Counted from the first letter of the stretch, positions 11,805 through 24,515 are shown. The stretch is 64,000 nucleotides of DNA from Rhodocollybia butyracea (GCA_015501585.1 JADNRY010000136.1:102420-166419), one strand, 5' to 3'. A program made the numbers and translations. Notes: generated from the letters alone by a model not told the origin.

Positions 11805-12639
11805 ATGATCATGTACTCTATGTATCTCAGCTCAGTAGACTCTGATATTCTTTCTCAGTCAAGTAGGAGCAGATTTGCAGTTGGAGACTCCTTGTACCGA
11901 TATCTCTTAGTGATATGTAATAAGATAGGCCCCGATATGATTATGTTTACAAGTTACACCGGAATCCAGTGAAAGGCAAACTTGCGAATCAAGATACATC
12001 TACCTTGCCACGCCAAACTTTTTTCGTGGCTCTCTCATCCTTCTTAAACTACTCATCTTAATTCATTGAACTTGACAAGCCATGAATGTGCTTTGTTCCT
12101 ACGCTCCCCCGGACTTGATTTCTCTTCCCGCTAGCACATATAGCATGCTTAATATTTAATATCCACACTGTGTGTTCTACGGACGTGAGTGGTTTCAGTT
12201 GCCTGCGCATTCAAACAATTCCCGCCTCTCTTTCTTGTACATATGACGTAACATCCGTATATCGCCAAACTGTACCGATGTTCCAGACGGGGATGGCGCA
12301 AGAGGAAGCAAAGTAGGCCTGTCACAGTCCCCTCTATGAGGTTGAAACGTTGACGGCTTAAGCGCTTAAACGAGAAACCTAAGGTATCGATCAAGTGGCC
12401 AATGAACTGAGGGAATCGTGTCCTTGGGTGCATGCGGCAGACGTCCATTATATCGGCGGGAACGGGGTTTGGAAGAGAGGATGGATTTATTTTGTATCGC
12501 GCACCATGCCTGGACTCGGAAAAAGAACGGTGCTCGTTCGGCCCGGCAAAGAAAAGCCTTGCGTCTATTTTGGTGCCAGCTGAAGCTACGTACACTTGTG
12601 TACGGCTAGCCTAAGCGTAAGATAAGGCAAGCCACGGCC
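11805..12639. other. Intergenic, no supported gene
   Basis: Short overlapping frames on both strands at 12149-12609 lack motifs and splice support. Nothing else was recognised. Confidence 0.35.
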
Positions 12640-14180
12640 AGCAGAAGACACGGAGTCACTCACTTGTTCGGTCCGCACGGTGCGGTAGAATAAGCGCAGT
12701 GACGCGTGCGCTTGAGAGAGTTTATCTCTCTCGTTGCTGCACTCATGCCGTAGGTTGCTACGGTCCTCTTTCCTTCGCTCAGACTCTTTGTAGTCTTCTC
12801 AATCATATCTTATGGTTTTTAATGCTATTCTTTCATCTCCTATGGCCATAAAGATTGAGACATCTTCCAAATGGATACCAGTGTAGCAACTCCGCTAAAG
12901 ACTTGAATATGGGCAGTATTTACTTGTGAGATCTATGAACCCATATCCCTTGTCCTTTCTCGCTCCTTCAACCTAGTTGAACCGCTTTGGGTTTTAGTAC
13001 CAGTTGTACTTTCAGATCCTCCTACAATTCTCCTACATTGACTGTCATCCTTAGTCTACAGCAGAGGATCTGTTTGTGTTATTTAGTTTCATATTCAAAC
13101 TTTACTTGTCAGTCTGAATGTCTGGGTGGCCTTTTTGGCTGGCCACCTCTCATTGGCTGGATTAGCTAGCCTGGGTTAGTTGTAATCCAGTCAATTACCT
13201 CTCGCTCTGTTCAGCTCTTCTGGGCCATCTAGACTTCTCACTGGCTTAGTTTCTCTTCTTTCATTTGGACAGGGTGTCCCCTCTTTTCTCGCTGCTGGGC
13301 TTCGCATACCCAGCAGTCACCTCAACCTATGCCACCTCTTGTTGTCAGGTTCTTTGAGACTCAATCAGCCACCTCTCTTCGTTGTTGAGCTCTCTTAGAC
13401 CTGTTCAGCCATCCCTCCTCATTGTTGAGCTTCGCTAACTCTTCAGTCGCCTTATATGCTACCTCTCACTGTTGGGCTTTGCATACCCTTCAGTCACCTT
13501 GTTTATTATGCCTCCTCTTGCCATCGGGTCTTCTGAAACTCATTTGGCCAACTTTCTTTGCTAGATTTTGTCCAGTATACCTTTGCTTCCATTCCTTCTG
13601 GACTTCATTTGTCCATGCCTCTTGTACTTGTGTCAACTGAATTTACTACATTCAGTGGGCACTGATACTGACAAACTCTTTTCATTAGGACTTCATCTAG
13701 TAACCTTGTTATAGATTTCTCCACTTCAGGAGGGAGCCTGGTAGCCTCAATCAGCAGTCATCTTCTCAGATTACTCTCAATTTTGCTACTAGCTTACTGC
13801 CTTCCGCAAGTCTCCTTTGGTGGTGTTTCGGTCACCTTCGGATTTGTCCCTCAAGCGAGCGTTGCTCTTGGGAGCCTTGCTCCTTTTGGTGTGTTCGGGT
13901 CTTATCCTCATGCTTCCTTACAGCTGATGTAGGCCGGCCTGTCTCACCTTGTGTACTGGAATTGGCTGACACTGTTCCACGCCTTCTGGACTTTGTGCGC
14001 GCCAATTTCATTCGCAAACATACTTTACCTTCTTCCTTCCATTTCTCCTTCCTTCCGTTTCTCCTTATGAAAGCTACGAGCCTACGCGTATGTTTACTAC
14101 TGCGTCTGGGTTCACAAGCTTAGATTTTTATTATATCTTCTTGGCACCCGTGTCGTATGCTAGTACTTGCCTTATCAATC
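12640..14180. repeat. Possible LTR-type repeat remnant with degenerate tandem units
   Basis: There is no coding sequence. At about 13200-13560, degenerate units of about 40-55 bp recur, each with a variant of GTTGAGCTTCGC followed by CTTCAGTCACCTC. T/C-rich sequence continues to about 14040. Similar tandem units occur in the LTR-like sequence near 54.3 kb, so this may be an old LTR. The boundaries are not defined. Confidence 0.3.
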
Positions 14181-14186
14181 GCGCCC

Positions 14187-14706
14187 GCACAAAACTTCGT
14201 AATGCGCAATGCGTAATGCGAGCGCGTAATATCATTTAGTCATTTGCTATTCTCTGCGTTATTTGCAGGCCTCTAGCCTGGTTAGATATTCTTAACCCTC
14301 ATTCTAACCTTGCAGGAACATTCCTTAGACCCTCGCCTAACATTTTATATGCACACTAACCATAATATCACTTCTAATACAACAAGTTGATTGAACTACT
14401 AGATAAGAACTGAAGAGAAGGTCGCGCTCCTCACATAATAGTGTACTATTGACAAAATGGCCTTGAGAAAACATCTGTACTTATACTCGATACAGTAAGT
14501 TTAACATAAGTAATAAAATATGAAAAATAGGGTAAAAATGTCTACAGCTACCACCCTGGTTCGAACCGACAGGGCAAGGCTAAAGTGCACGTGTTCAAAG
14601 ACGCACAAACCACCACACGATAACAGCTCTGTTAACACTAGAGGTCACTCGATAAGGTGACCGACAAAAATCAGCATGAGTCAAATCGCCTTACGAAGTT
14701 TTGTGC
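14187..14706. mobile_element. MITE-like element with 16-bp perfect terminal inverted repeats
   Basis: GCACAAAACTTCGTAA at 14187-14202 is the exact reverse complement of 14691-14706. The 520-bp span has no coding capacity. It includes a Pol III B-box-like GGTTCGAACC at about 14571-14580. No clear target duplication was seen. A non-autonomous DNA transposon is the simplest reading. Confidence 0.55.
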
Positions 14707-14769
14707 AGCCACGGTTTCCGTCTATTTTGAGCGTCAATACGTACACTTTCTTTGCAACACTGGTGGTCT

Positions 14770-16740
14770 GACTGCAGGACAGTAGACCAAACACGTTGGT
14801 CAGCATCTTTTCGATTCTAATGGACAGCTGAAAACTTACGCGGAAATAAAGCTCAGAAAGCCAACCAAATTACAAATCACATCACACTTTTATAGCAAGC
14901 TTTTCTACGTTGTCAACGATGCCAGGGATACTGTGCGGCGAGCGAGCTCAAAAGTGGGAAAGTGGATAATGGGTGCGTATACTGTAAAATTTCCATTGAA
15001 GAAGTGACTAACTGATAAGTTTACAGTTCAACCTGGACCGGATTCGGGCTTGTGGACAAAGGAAGTGAGAGAACCGTTTGTTTTTTCTAGAAAGCACGAA
15101 CAACCAAGTCCTGGTCTCCATAGCCCCCCGACTCGCCGAGAATTCCTATCGAGTCAAAGTACAAATATGTTCTACTCGAACGATGGGTTTAATAGATCTA
15201 ACTAGCTAGATCTTTATCTGATTCTGACAGCTCCAGCGGCAGCGTCTCGCTTTCGACGCTCTACATTAACCTCTACAAACACAGTCACATTTGCGTACGC
15301 CTTCTGGTATCGATTCCGTCGCGGAAAGATTTGTCATATCTTCCGGAATTAGTACTCACCCCAACGATCCTCTTACCATGCCACAACCACCCCCTCCAAA
15401 TCCATCCAGAATCAAGCCCTCTCCCGCATAGCCGCCCGACTCAGACACGAATAGCTCGGTAATGCCCTACTCGGACACTAATCCCTCGGTAGTCACATCG
15501 CAGGCCGCATGTACAGCTTTGGACTCGTATCTACGAATAATCACCGGAACTTCACCGGTCCTGCCTCCCTCTCTTTGCTGTTGGGGTTGGAGAATCTACC
15601 TAGGCCGTCGACGTTGGGAGGGACAAGTTGCTCTGTTTCTAGTAGTCTTATCAGCGTGGGTACGAATACGGGGACGGGTATGGTACGGGTACTGATACCG
15701 GTATGAACACCAATACGAACTCGAATGTGGGGGTGGGGGTGGGCACAGGGAGTCCTGCAGATCCTACAACCACCGCTGGAGTAGTCCCCGTCCCACCGCG
15801 GAAACGATACTTTGTCCTTTGGACACCAGTATTCATCGCCCACGAGGGGGAGTATACGGAGTACGCCGCTGTTAGGGGCAATACAAGGGGGACACCTGGA
15901 GGGGCAGCTCAGTATGGGTAGTAGTCAAGGCAGTAGTGGAAATAGCGGCAGGGTAGGAAGTGTAGGCCGGGATAGCGATATGAGTGGGTGGATGGAGCGA
16001 GAGAGAGAGGGACAAGGAAAGGGAGGGCAGGCGTATGAGAGCAGATATGACCATTTCTTTTCTTCCCTTTCTAGTCATCCCTTTGTTCTTATCCTGTCCT
16101 TCCCCTTAGACAAGCACGATCTTCGCCACAGATTCCGATCTCCAGGAAAGCCCCATCCATGCCCATACGCATCAATACGCATACGCATACCCGCCGCTCT
16201 TCCGCTCCCACTCCCGATGTCATCTTCCAACTTGACCACAGCGAGATATCGTTGTTCATGCAGGACATCGACACCCGGAAACCGCTTAATGGGCGCTCAA
16301 GGATATTCGCTGCGCAGTCGATGGCGCGTCCGGGTGGAGATGTTGAAGATGTATGCAGTATATCGAGGATGTGAGAGATATTAAAAACGAAGATAGCAAA
16401 CCAAGAGAAGCGAGAGAATATGGGGACAAGATGATCTGGTTCTCGCTCCGTTCACCCAGAGTTCGCCTTTGCGAGAGGGATTGAGAGAAACACAAGAGGC
16501 TTACATTCGGAAGGAGAAGTCTTTCACCCTCCTTCGTTACCACCACCACTTTTGCCAAGTCCAACTGCACCGGCGTTTGCACTAGGAAGTCCTCGTCGTT
16601 TTTCTTCTGGTTTGGGTTCAACCTCCTTACCGATATCCAATCAGATACCCAAACGCTCATCGTACACGGGCTCAAATATCATAGGTGCTGCTCTGGGGCT
16701 CTCCCCGCCATCGTCGCCGCTACGCTGAAATACGGATGTA
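14770..16740 (+). pseudogene. ATG13: Decayed ATG13 copy B (most complete)
   Basis: About 14890-15000 encodes HFYSKLFYVVNDARD, then a GKW stretch, then an intron at the same place as in copy A (GTGCGT..ACAG) and FNLD. After a small deletion comes PDSGLWTKEVREPF, the expected Atg13 sequence after NLET. A Ser-rich middle with variable GGTACGGGTA-type simple repeats follows. Near 16230-16290 is EISLFMQDIDTRKP, a C-terminal motif I associate with basidiomycete Atg13. A block encoding SSYTGSNI-like sequence lies near 16650. Stops and frame changes occur throughout, so it cannot make Atg13. It lies upstream of, and convergent with, the unknown gene at 17428-18363. Confidence 0.75.
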
Positions 16741-17427
16741 TGGCTAGATATAGATACCTGTTAGTAATTATTATTTATTGGCTCGCAATCGATCTGAGTG
16801 TTATCGTTCTCAAGACTTGTTGGTGTTCAGCTATTTAGCCAGGATCTTACTCTTAGGGAAATGGAAGTTCAGACTTTGAGGATAATATGAAAAAAGCATA
16901 AGGTAAGGTCCCAGATGTCCTGAGAATCGAATCCGTTTCCGGTTGTTTGGTATGTTTTTGAGACGCCAAATGGCGAAAGTTGAGGTATGATGTTTTTTTG
17001 CAACGCATGACCATGATAATACTTAGTGTGCATGGAACAATTAAACCCATGGACTTGGTCTGAGCGAAACTGACTTGAGGAAGGGATCAATTGTATGATG
17101 GATAACGATGTGGCACGTCCCAGCAGCCAACAGTCAAGTGTAATCCCACCTTGGTGACGATAGTCAAAAGACTGGAAGACGATGCTCATGCAACACACCA
17201 GCGAAAAGTACACTGTCGCAACTTCTTTGCCAGACATGCAACAGTTGCGATAGATGGCTCTACATGTCAACATAGATTCTTCCCATAATACCACTGTTTG
17301 ACAAACCCGCTGGCATCATCATCCCTCAAGGCTATCTCCGACCTCTAAAAGATAGCTATGCCTCACAATAACTATCGACTCTTCTATGGATCTCCTGATT
17401 GGAACGATACAGTTTTAAAACTCCTAA
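16741..17427. other. Intergenic between ATG13 copy B and the convergent gene
   Basis: No gene is supported; there are only short minus-strand frames. A block near 17270-17430 resembles the sequence near 39910-40100, part of the duplicated unit. Confidence 0.4.
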
Positions 17428-18363
17428 TCAAGTGGAATGTTGAGACTGGTCTGCATGAGACGGCACCGAAGGTGACTGTCGAATTAGGACATCCGCCATT
17501 GAGCTAGGTGCGCTTTTCCCCTCTATTTTTAATGGTAAGATATCGCCCTCGTTGACAAATGTTTCGCCATGAAACTCTTTTGGTATTTGTAGAACTCGGA
17601 CTACGATGCGTCGCCGAGCAGATGGATTGTATTCCAAGCACATAGTGCATGAAAGAGTCTTGTCCTTGCGCTCTGAAAGTCCAAGTTAGAAACATATAGC
17701 GAGAACAATGAAGAGGAAAAAAAATAACTCACTTGCTATTGTAGTAACGACTTGGGCCAGTGAAATCGTGCTTGCGTGTAGGTCAACAATGGACAATGCG
17801 GTGGAACGTTGACCCATTGAGACACTGAATGGCTGTCGGAATGAAAAGAGAAGAGGAGATCGAACCCAGGAGCCTCTCTGGTGACCCGCTAGCAGCCCAT
17901 CAAGCTGGGACAAAGCTTCCTCGGATACCATGTTGTCAAGGAGTAGGGCCTCTCGAAAGTTTGTGACAAACGCAGACGTGAAGAGATGTAGCAAGTTCAT
18001 TTCCCAAGGAGCACCTTTTGGAAGTAACAAGTCTTTGCCACTGGAGAATCCTTCTTGTGGCGGCAAGAGTTTATCGCAGATTCTGAACCGTAAGGTTGCA
18101 GCGCATGGATGGGCATCGGCAGGAGGATGATGTAGATAAAAGTAACCGTGGCTTCCAGCTGGAAAGGTTAGGACGTGTCCATAGTTCTTTTCCTTTACTA
18201 TAATGCGTTTATATGCACCAGATATAACACATATGTTGCGGTACCGCACTGCGAAGTGGAATTGTTGTTTCAAGTCAATGAAGTCCGTTGGAACAAGCCT
18301 TGCGGGGTCAAGGGTTGAAATATTGTGCGATCTGGCAAATGTCCTGCCCCTTCCGACCTGCAT
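17428..18363 (-). CDS. Unknown intracellular protein (2 exons), convergent to ATG13 copy B
   Basis: Exon 17733-18363 joins exon 17428-17672 across a 60-nt GT..AG intron and gives 291 residues. The sequence has FPAGSHGYFYLHHPP (about residues 68-82), DLLLPKGAPW further on and a Leu-rich helical region. It has no signal peptide or membrane segment once spliced: the hydrophobic tail of the unspliced frame lies in the intron. I do not recognise a named domain; it resembles uncharacterised Agaricomycete proteins in style. An upstream exon cannot be excluded. A degenerate copy of its 3' part follows ATG13 copy E near 40.1-40.25 kb, so gene and ATG13 seem to have been duplicated together. Intact by reading frame; function unknown. 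Confidence 0.65.
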
Positions 18364-18619
18364 TTCGGTCCTTGGTCACTAGTTATCTTATCACTTGGGA
18401 TATACGCCACGTACTTTGGGGACTTTAAGGTATGGATCCAAGACTGGTTTTTTGGACAGCGTAAATTTTGATTTGAAAGGAGTAGATACATAGCGATGAT
18501 TCAAAAAGAGCGTTGTCAGGCCAAGGCTACTGGTCCGAATTTTCGATGTTTGTAAGATGAGCTTGCAGGCTAACATTTGAACGCGATTAGGCGCCCATAC
18601 GTTCAACTTGCTCACGTGA

Positions 18620-20930
18620 GAAACACAAGCGGTCCGTCATATGCGACCAACTTTGTTTCTTCACCTCTTTCAATCTCCATTGCCGCTTCTGACAAGCCTA
18701 ACTGCATCGGGGATCCTCGATCCTCTCCTCAGGGCGAGGATGTCGATGAGGGTTGGCCAATAACAAAAACTAATCTCAATCTTAAAGAAGCTCCAGCGGC
18801 AATGTCTCCCCAGCACGGAGTACGGACCCTAGCTCCGCCGCGATATCCCCATCTCGGTCTGCCAGCCATCACCCTATCAGCTCGAGATTCATGTTGATGG
18901 ACACCGCCAAGCAACTCCGAACTTGGTAAAGAGCTAAAAGCGATAAGCAGGGTCTTTTGGGAAGAAATATGTATCGGCCTTGTTTGCTGCTGTGAGATAT
19001 TTTACGATCGGACTCGCATTTGCATTCCGTTTCCATCACTATTCACCCCAACGATCCTCAAACTTGAACCCTATCCTAGTCCCAGAGTCCCAGTCTTCCA
19101 ATCGCACGCGCCGCATCACCTCCACGTCCACCACAATACCCGGCCTCACCGCCCGCCGACTGAGGCACGAATCCCTCGGTTTATATTGCAGGCACTGCCT
19201 CAGACTCGTTTCTACCAGCTATCGTTGAAACGTCGTCCCACCCCTTCCCAATTCCCCCCTATCTTTTTCTCTCTTGTATTTCCGGAACAGGAACCGGCAC
19301 ATCCGCCCCAACAACCACAACCAATGTATCGTTCCGCTCCCAGCACCATTCACCCAATACTCTCGTTATCTGCACCACCTCGAGCTCTTCTCTTCCTATG
19401 AGCAGGATCACTAGATCTCCACCCTCGCGTGTACCGTGTTTAGTATAGGTTGTCTGGCTTGCCGCTGGTATTGGTACCGAGACTGGGACTGTGACAGCGA
19501 ATACTGGCACTGGTCCTATTTCCCTTTCTTCACTTTCGGAGCTAGTCAATCTACTTGGGCCGGCGTCTTTGGGAGGGACTAGTAGAGTAGTCTTATCGGC
19601 GCGGATACGAATACAAATACGGGTAATAACTACGAGTACCGGTACCAATATGAACACGAATATGGATGCATCCTGCAGGTCCTACAGCCACCGCTGAAGC
19701 AGTCCCGTCCCACCACAAAACTCCTTGTCCTTTGGATTCCTCGCCTGTAAGGGAGTATAGGGAGCACGTCGGTAGGAGTCGAGGTGATAGTGTAACGAAT
19801 AGCGGAGTAGGAAGTGTAGGCTGGGATAACGATGAGAGTGGGAGGAGTGGAGGGAGGGAGAGGGAGGGTAGGCGGGTTAGAAGTCTTTTTTTCGACCATC
19901 CCTTCATGCTTATCCTGCCCTTCTCCTTAGACAAGGACAATCTTTGCCACGCATTTCGATCTCCAAGAAAGCCTCCCGTTACTCTTCCGCTCCCGCTCCT
20001 GATACCCTCTTCCAAATTGACCACGACAAAATAACGAGATATCACTGTTCAGGTAGGACATTGATACACGGAAACCACTGGGCGGATGGTTGGGGATATT
20101 CACTGCGCAGTCGAGAGCGCATACGGGTGGAGATGTCGAAGATGTAAGCGGTATGGGGAATAAGAGATGATAAGAACAAAGATAGGCTAGAGAAGCGAGA
20201 GAAGACAGGGACAAGACGATCCGGGTCTCGCTCAGCTCACCCAGGATCCTCCTTTGCGAGAGGGATCGAGAGAAACGCGAGATGCTTCGCCGTTGGAAGC
20301 AGAAGTCTTACACCCTTCTTTGCGGCCGCTTTCACCTCTTTCTCCAGCCCCGCGTAGCAAGTCTCTGCCGTTTTTCTTCCGGCTTGGGTTCACCGCCAGG
20401 CTCCTTATCACCAACTTTGTTACCAATACCCGAGCTGATGCTCAAACGCTCATCCTACATGGGCTCGAATATAGGTGCGGCCCTGGGGCTCTCCCTGCCG
20501 TTGTCGCCGCTAAGGAATGTTATCTCGTTGTCGAGTGAGGGGAAGCAGCACCGGCACTGGCAATACGAGGAAGAAGCTTCTGCTCCTCAATATCCCACTT
20601 AACCCGTCAACCCGTCATCTCTGCTGACACACTCCTCGCCAATGCTCACCTCCATGTCGGACGTTGAAACGTGGGTGAAGGAGGTGAATGATGTGTTTCA
20701 GGCTAGTTTGGAGGGTCTGGGCAGGGGACGGGGAGGACAGGGTGAGAGCAGGGAAGGGAAGGGCAAGGGCGGCAGGGGATGGGATTGGGATTGGGATTAT
20801 GACAGCGGGTGTTACTCGATTTGAGGGTCTAGCTACCACCACTCTCCCTAGTCTCTTCCTGTTCCCACCCTTCTCAAGTCCCACGCGACCAAGCTTGGTG
20901 TTACGCTTGATTTGTGAGGGCTAACACTTC
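18620..20930 (+). pseudogene. ATG13: Decayed ATG13 copy C (middle and C-terminal part)
   Basis: The HORMA part was not recognised. A Ser/Pro/Thr-rich middle (about 18780-19900) is followed by a DTLFQIDHDKI stretch near 20010-20040, the DIDTRKP region in frame-shifted form, SSYMGSNIGAA near 20450-20480, and the C terminus with SDVETWVKEVNDVFQASLEGLG at about 20657-20726. That closing motif is the most Atg13-like tail in the window. At least four frame changes are needed to connect these pieces, so it is not functional as read. Confidence 0.7.
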
Positions 20931-22252
20931 ACTTTGCGGGTGTGGGCGGGCGTATATCTTATGCGGTGCTATACATATACTACGTAGACGAGCCAGACGA
21001 GTTAGTGTTTACCAGTAAGTGAACAAAAGTTGTAGGTAGGCAGGGTGTTTTGGGTGTTCATGCATTCTGCGACTTCTGCTACTTTGATACAGCCACACTG
21101 ATTAGGCGCATACTAACACCCCCTTACCCCTAGCCTCCCTTAATTCCGAGGATTTATTGAATACATAGTTGGCGCTGAAATATGGATATGTTTAAGCCCC
21201 TCAGCCAATACAATTTGTAAACAAAAGGCTGCTCTGTCTCACTCGATATCTGGGACCAAATTAGGACAAAGGGGATTCTGGCCTTCCAAAGGCGCTGTCA
21301 GGGTCAAGTCAGGAGTAATATAAAAGTTCACAGCCAACAAACAACTTCAGGATCAAGTGCAAATATTGAAAGATCATAGGACAATTTATAGCATGCTGCA
21401 TAGCATTACAAGATTTGCATCAAACTGACATTTTAAATGCTGAGAGTTGTGCGGTAGCGTTGCATCATGCTGCACCGTAGTCATAAGGTACGGCTTACAG
21501 AGGTACCCCTAACTGTACCAGGGAATAGGTTCATAAAGGGGCGCACACATTTTTATGCTATACAGGAACCCCGGGCAGAATTTAAATGATTTTTGTTTCG
21601 TGGATAAGGGTTAGCCAGGAGTCAGGACCTACCAGCTTGGGTAAGATCTGATGTTCGGTATACCGTATAAATAATAAGTACTGTACCGTAGAGACCTATT
21701 TTCGCTGATTTTGAGCTGAATGCAATATTTCATCAGTCTGGTTACTATGTCAGTACCACTCACTGAACCAATCAAAATAGCACAGGTTAATAAAGGGGTT
21801 GCATGCTAAAAGGGGTTGTCACGCAACAGGGAGGCTGTGATAAAATTACTTTCCCGCTGTCCCCCCCAGTGCCTCGAATACTTATTTGACATACCGGGGG
21901 ATCGTACAGTGTCAACCACAGCATTTAATCATGCATGATGGTTTTCAAAAGAACAATCAACTCGTCAAGATGCAAAGCGCTGTTACCTGTAGAATATTAA
22001 TTGAACAATAGCGCCATACAGCAGTAGATCTACTTTACTGAGGGACTGGGGGTCTTAGGGGGTTAACCCCTGTCTCATCCAACCGAGTGGACAGTCCATC
22101 TGACACTATAGATTCTTGGCTCTGTTGGTGGGTAGGGTATAAGAACAGGCTGAAATTGCGAATTTCAAGTCATTGTAACAAGTCCTCTGCTGGTTGGAGA
22201 GACACATCTACTATCAAAGGCCCTCCTTCGCGCCATTGTAACCTCGCCCAAA
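20931..22252. other. Intergenic, no supported gene
   Basis: Includes short motifs shared with the 3' flank of ATG13 copy D (for example GCGCTGAAA followed by ATGGATAT-type sequence near 21170). Old repeat sequence is likely. Nothing coding was supported. Confidence 0.35.
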
Positions 22253-23327
22253 ATGACACAAAAATTCCAATTATCCTCTTTTCTTTTTCTCATCGCCGCA
22301 GGCCCGTTCCTAATCACAACTCTTACACCACATGTAAATGCCATACCTGTTGGCCCGCCAGCGAGGATTCCCCCCCTGATCCGTCAGTGGAATGAGGACC
22401 GTGACAAGGAAGAGTTGAAAATCATTAAGACGGTGGAGCAATGGTTTAAATCACATAAGCTTACCTACGCAAGTTGTTTACTTTTGGTTCCAAGTAGATC
22501 TAGACTAACACAACCTTTTTCTTCCCTTGAAATAGCCAACATTTGCCGAGGGCCTTTACGGTTTTAATAATCTTGCAAGTGCAGAATTTGACAAAATGTG
22601 CAGTAAGTTTGTCAGACATTTTCACTAGGGGGTTGCTTATTGTGTTGCCTTCTAGGCAAAATATTAACCTCGGCTGAACTTGAGCCCATCACGCCAATAA
22701 AACAGTCAGGAGAGAACAACCAGGGTATCAGCAAAATCACATACAAGGGAAAGCCCGCCATAATGAAACAAGTCCCTCCTCAATTCGCTTATGTCAGCGA
22801 AGTGAAAGCTCTCGAAAAACGCAAGCTTTTGCTTGACTGTGGAACATTACAAGGATCAGGACATAATGACCATACATGGGCCTTAATCATGCCTGAAATA
22901 TCTGAGACGCCACTGGTAGAATATCTGGAAGGCAAAAACATTGACGAAGTTGCAAAAAAGCTTATACCACAATTGAAGGAAAAGGTGGTCGATATGATTA
23001 TGAATGACGGGATGATTTATTAGTAGGTTTGCAATTGCTCCTGTTTGAAGCCTGATACAATCTTCAACATTTTTGTAGTGACCTCAATTCTGGAAACATT
23101 ATGACCAACGGAGATACAGTTTCTTTGGTTGACTTTGGTCTAGTATTGCGGCCTAAAGCAGGTATTCAGCAAGACACTCTTAAAAAGCAAGCTGTACGTT
23201 TAAAGTTTAAACTCACTTTTTTTTTTTGGTTGTATCGATCGCAGTTCACTGATTGATAAGTTGAATGTAGGAGGAATATTTTGATGGAATCGCGAAAATC
23301 ATGACTAATATTTGGAAGAGTCCCTAG
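22253..23327 (+). CDS. Signal-peptide-bearing compact kinase-like protein (5 exons)
   Basis: Exons 22253-22468, 22536-22602, 22656-23022, 23079-23193 and 23271-23327 join in phase to 273 residues ending in TAG. The N terminus is a signal peptide (hydrophobic core about residues 8-24, likely cleavage after VNA). Kinase-fold landmarks appear in order: AIMK lysine (K132, beta-3), a candidate alpha-C glutamate (E143 or E148), IYYDLNSGN as catalytic loop (D218, N223; Tyr-Tyr replaces His-Arg), and DFG at 235-237. The activation segment and C lobe are very short, so this is a minimal or atypical kinase-like domain. Intron 1 is of the GC-AG type (donor GCAAGT at 22469); introns 2-4 are GT-AG. The Lys, Asp, Asn and DFG residues suggest ATP binding could be kept. 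Secretion and enzyme activity are inference. No operon-like context. Confidence 0.7.
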
Positions 23328-23904
23328 GCACACACTAGTCACCAGCTAGGCTGTTGCCAATCAGCAGTAATTTCTTGGCTGCTTATTTGTCTTAGACAAA
23401 TTTTGGCTTTGTAACAGTGTATATACTTTTTTAAGCGTTTTTAGCAAGTTTTTACTATTTAGTTATCCTGGTGACTACACTCTCCGCGTATTCTTGTTGG
23501 GGATAATAATATATTTATTGTCTTAATTGCATGGTGAATGAGTGTGTACGAGCCCCGACCAAAAGTGACGGCGCTTAATTGACCATGTACGGCGCAGCGT
23601 TTGTTGATACTGACTTCCATCAAATCACCACCATCTCTCTCAGCTTGTCTGTTCCTATGTCTTGGAAACTCAATTGGTACCGGATATAGCTGAATGTGTA
23701 ATACCATGTCAGGTACATCACATTTCTATGTTCCCCACCGCCAGAAGCAACGTGCTAAACAAGCAGCGGCAGCTGCAAAGAACTTTGGCCTCAAATCTTG
23801 CACAGTAAAACATGCCCAAGGTGCTTCACACCATAGGCCAGAGTGTTTTTCCATTTCTGAGTAAAGTGCTCGCAGGCAGCGGAACAGGCTCTAAAAAGCG
23901 TGAC
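23328..23904. other. Intergenic, no supported gene
   Basis: AT-rich in its first part. No motifs, splice structures or repeats were recognised. Confidence 0.4.
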
Positions 23905-24515
23905 TGTCCGGCAAGCTCTTGGGCAGGCCAAGGGGGCTCGGGTGGTGAATCCGTTGCATCGGGTCAATATTTTTTTTAAGACCCAAGCTGAGAAACCGAC
24001 CGACCGAAAAGCTTATGTAATCTACTATATTGGGAATTTTTCTCCCACGTAGGTCAAAGCTGGTGTTACGTTGCCATTCCACGGAAGTGCTCACTTTCAC
24101 CATGAACCACAAACACTCAAAATATCTGTATCCTAATGGCCAATACCGTGACATAGCTATGAAGACCGCTAATTTCGAGCTTGCAACTATCTATGTAGAT
24201 TAGACTGTCTTTCATAATATTTGATAAGGTAAGATTACATAGGTATATTTGACTTCAGGCTTGAATCTCCAGCCTTGGTCCAGCCTGTATGTGAGAAGAT
24301 GTCCTCAATATAGCCTCAACATCCATTCTCCCAGCTTGGTGGGCTTAAGTTGCAATATTCTGAAGGGTTGACAGTGCTTCAACAGTGCATACATCCCTCA
24401 AAAATCCTGGTGTGAAATTTTTTAAGGCCCTCACCAAGACACCGACCGACCAACCCGATATCACGGATTCACGGCCCGGACCCCCCTTGGGGCAGGCCTG
24501 GTAGAGGCCACAGTT
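23905..24515. mobile_element. Element with imperfect long terminal inverted repeats
   Basis: The segment near 23910-23970 (GGCAGGCC, AAGGGGG, GTGAATCCG, ATCGGGT) recurs in reverse complement near 24440-24505. GACCGACCGACC-type runs lie inside each end. There is no coding sequence. It is likely a decayed non-autonomous DNA transposon; exact ends and target duplication were not resolved. Confidence 0.4.

Noticed and set aside
14571..14640. tRNA on minus strand with GGTTCGAACC
   Set aside because: The T-arm geometry is wrong (stem pairs only with an 11-nt loop) and no acceptor stem was found.
15870..20930. A selfish element carrying ATG13 (gene capture by a transposon)
   Set aside because: No terminal repeats or target duplications shared by the copies were found; tandem block duplication explains the order better.
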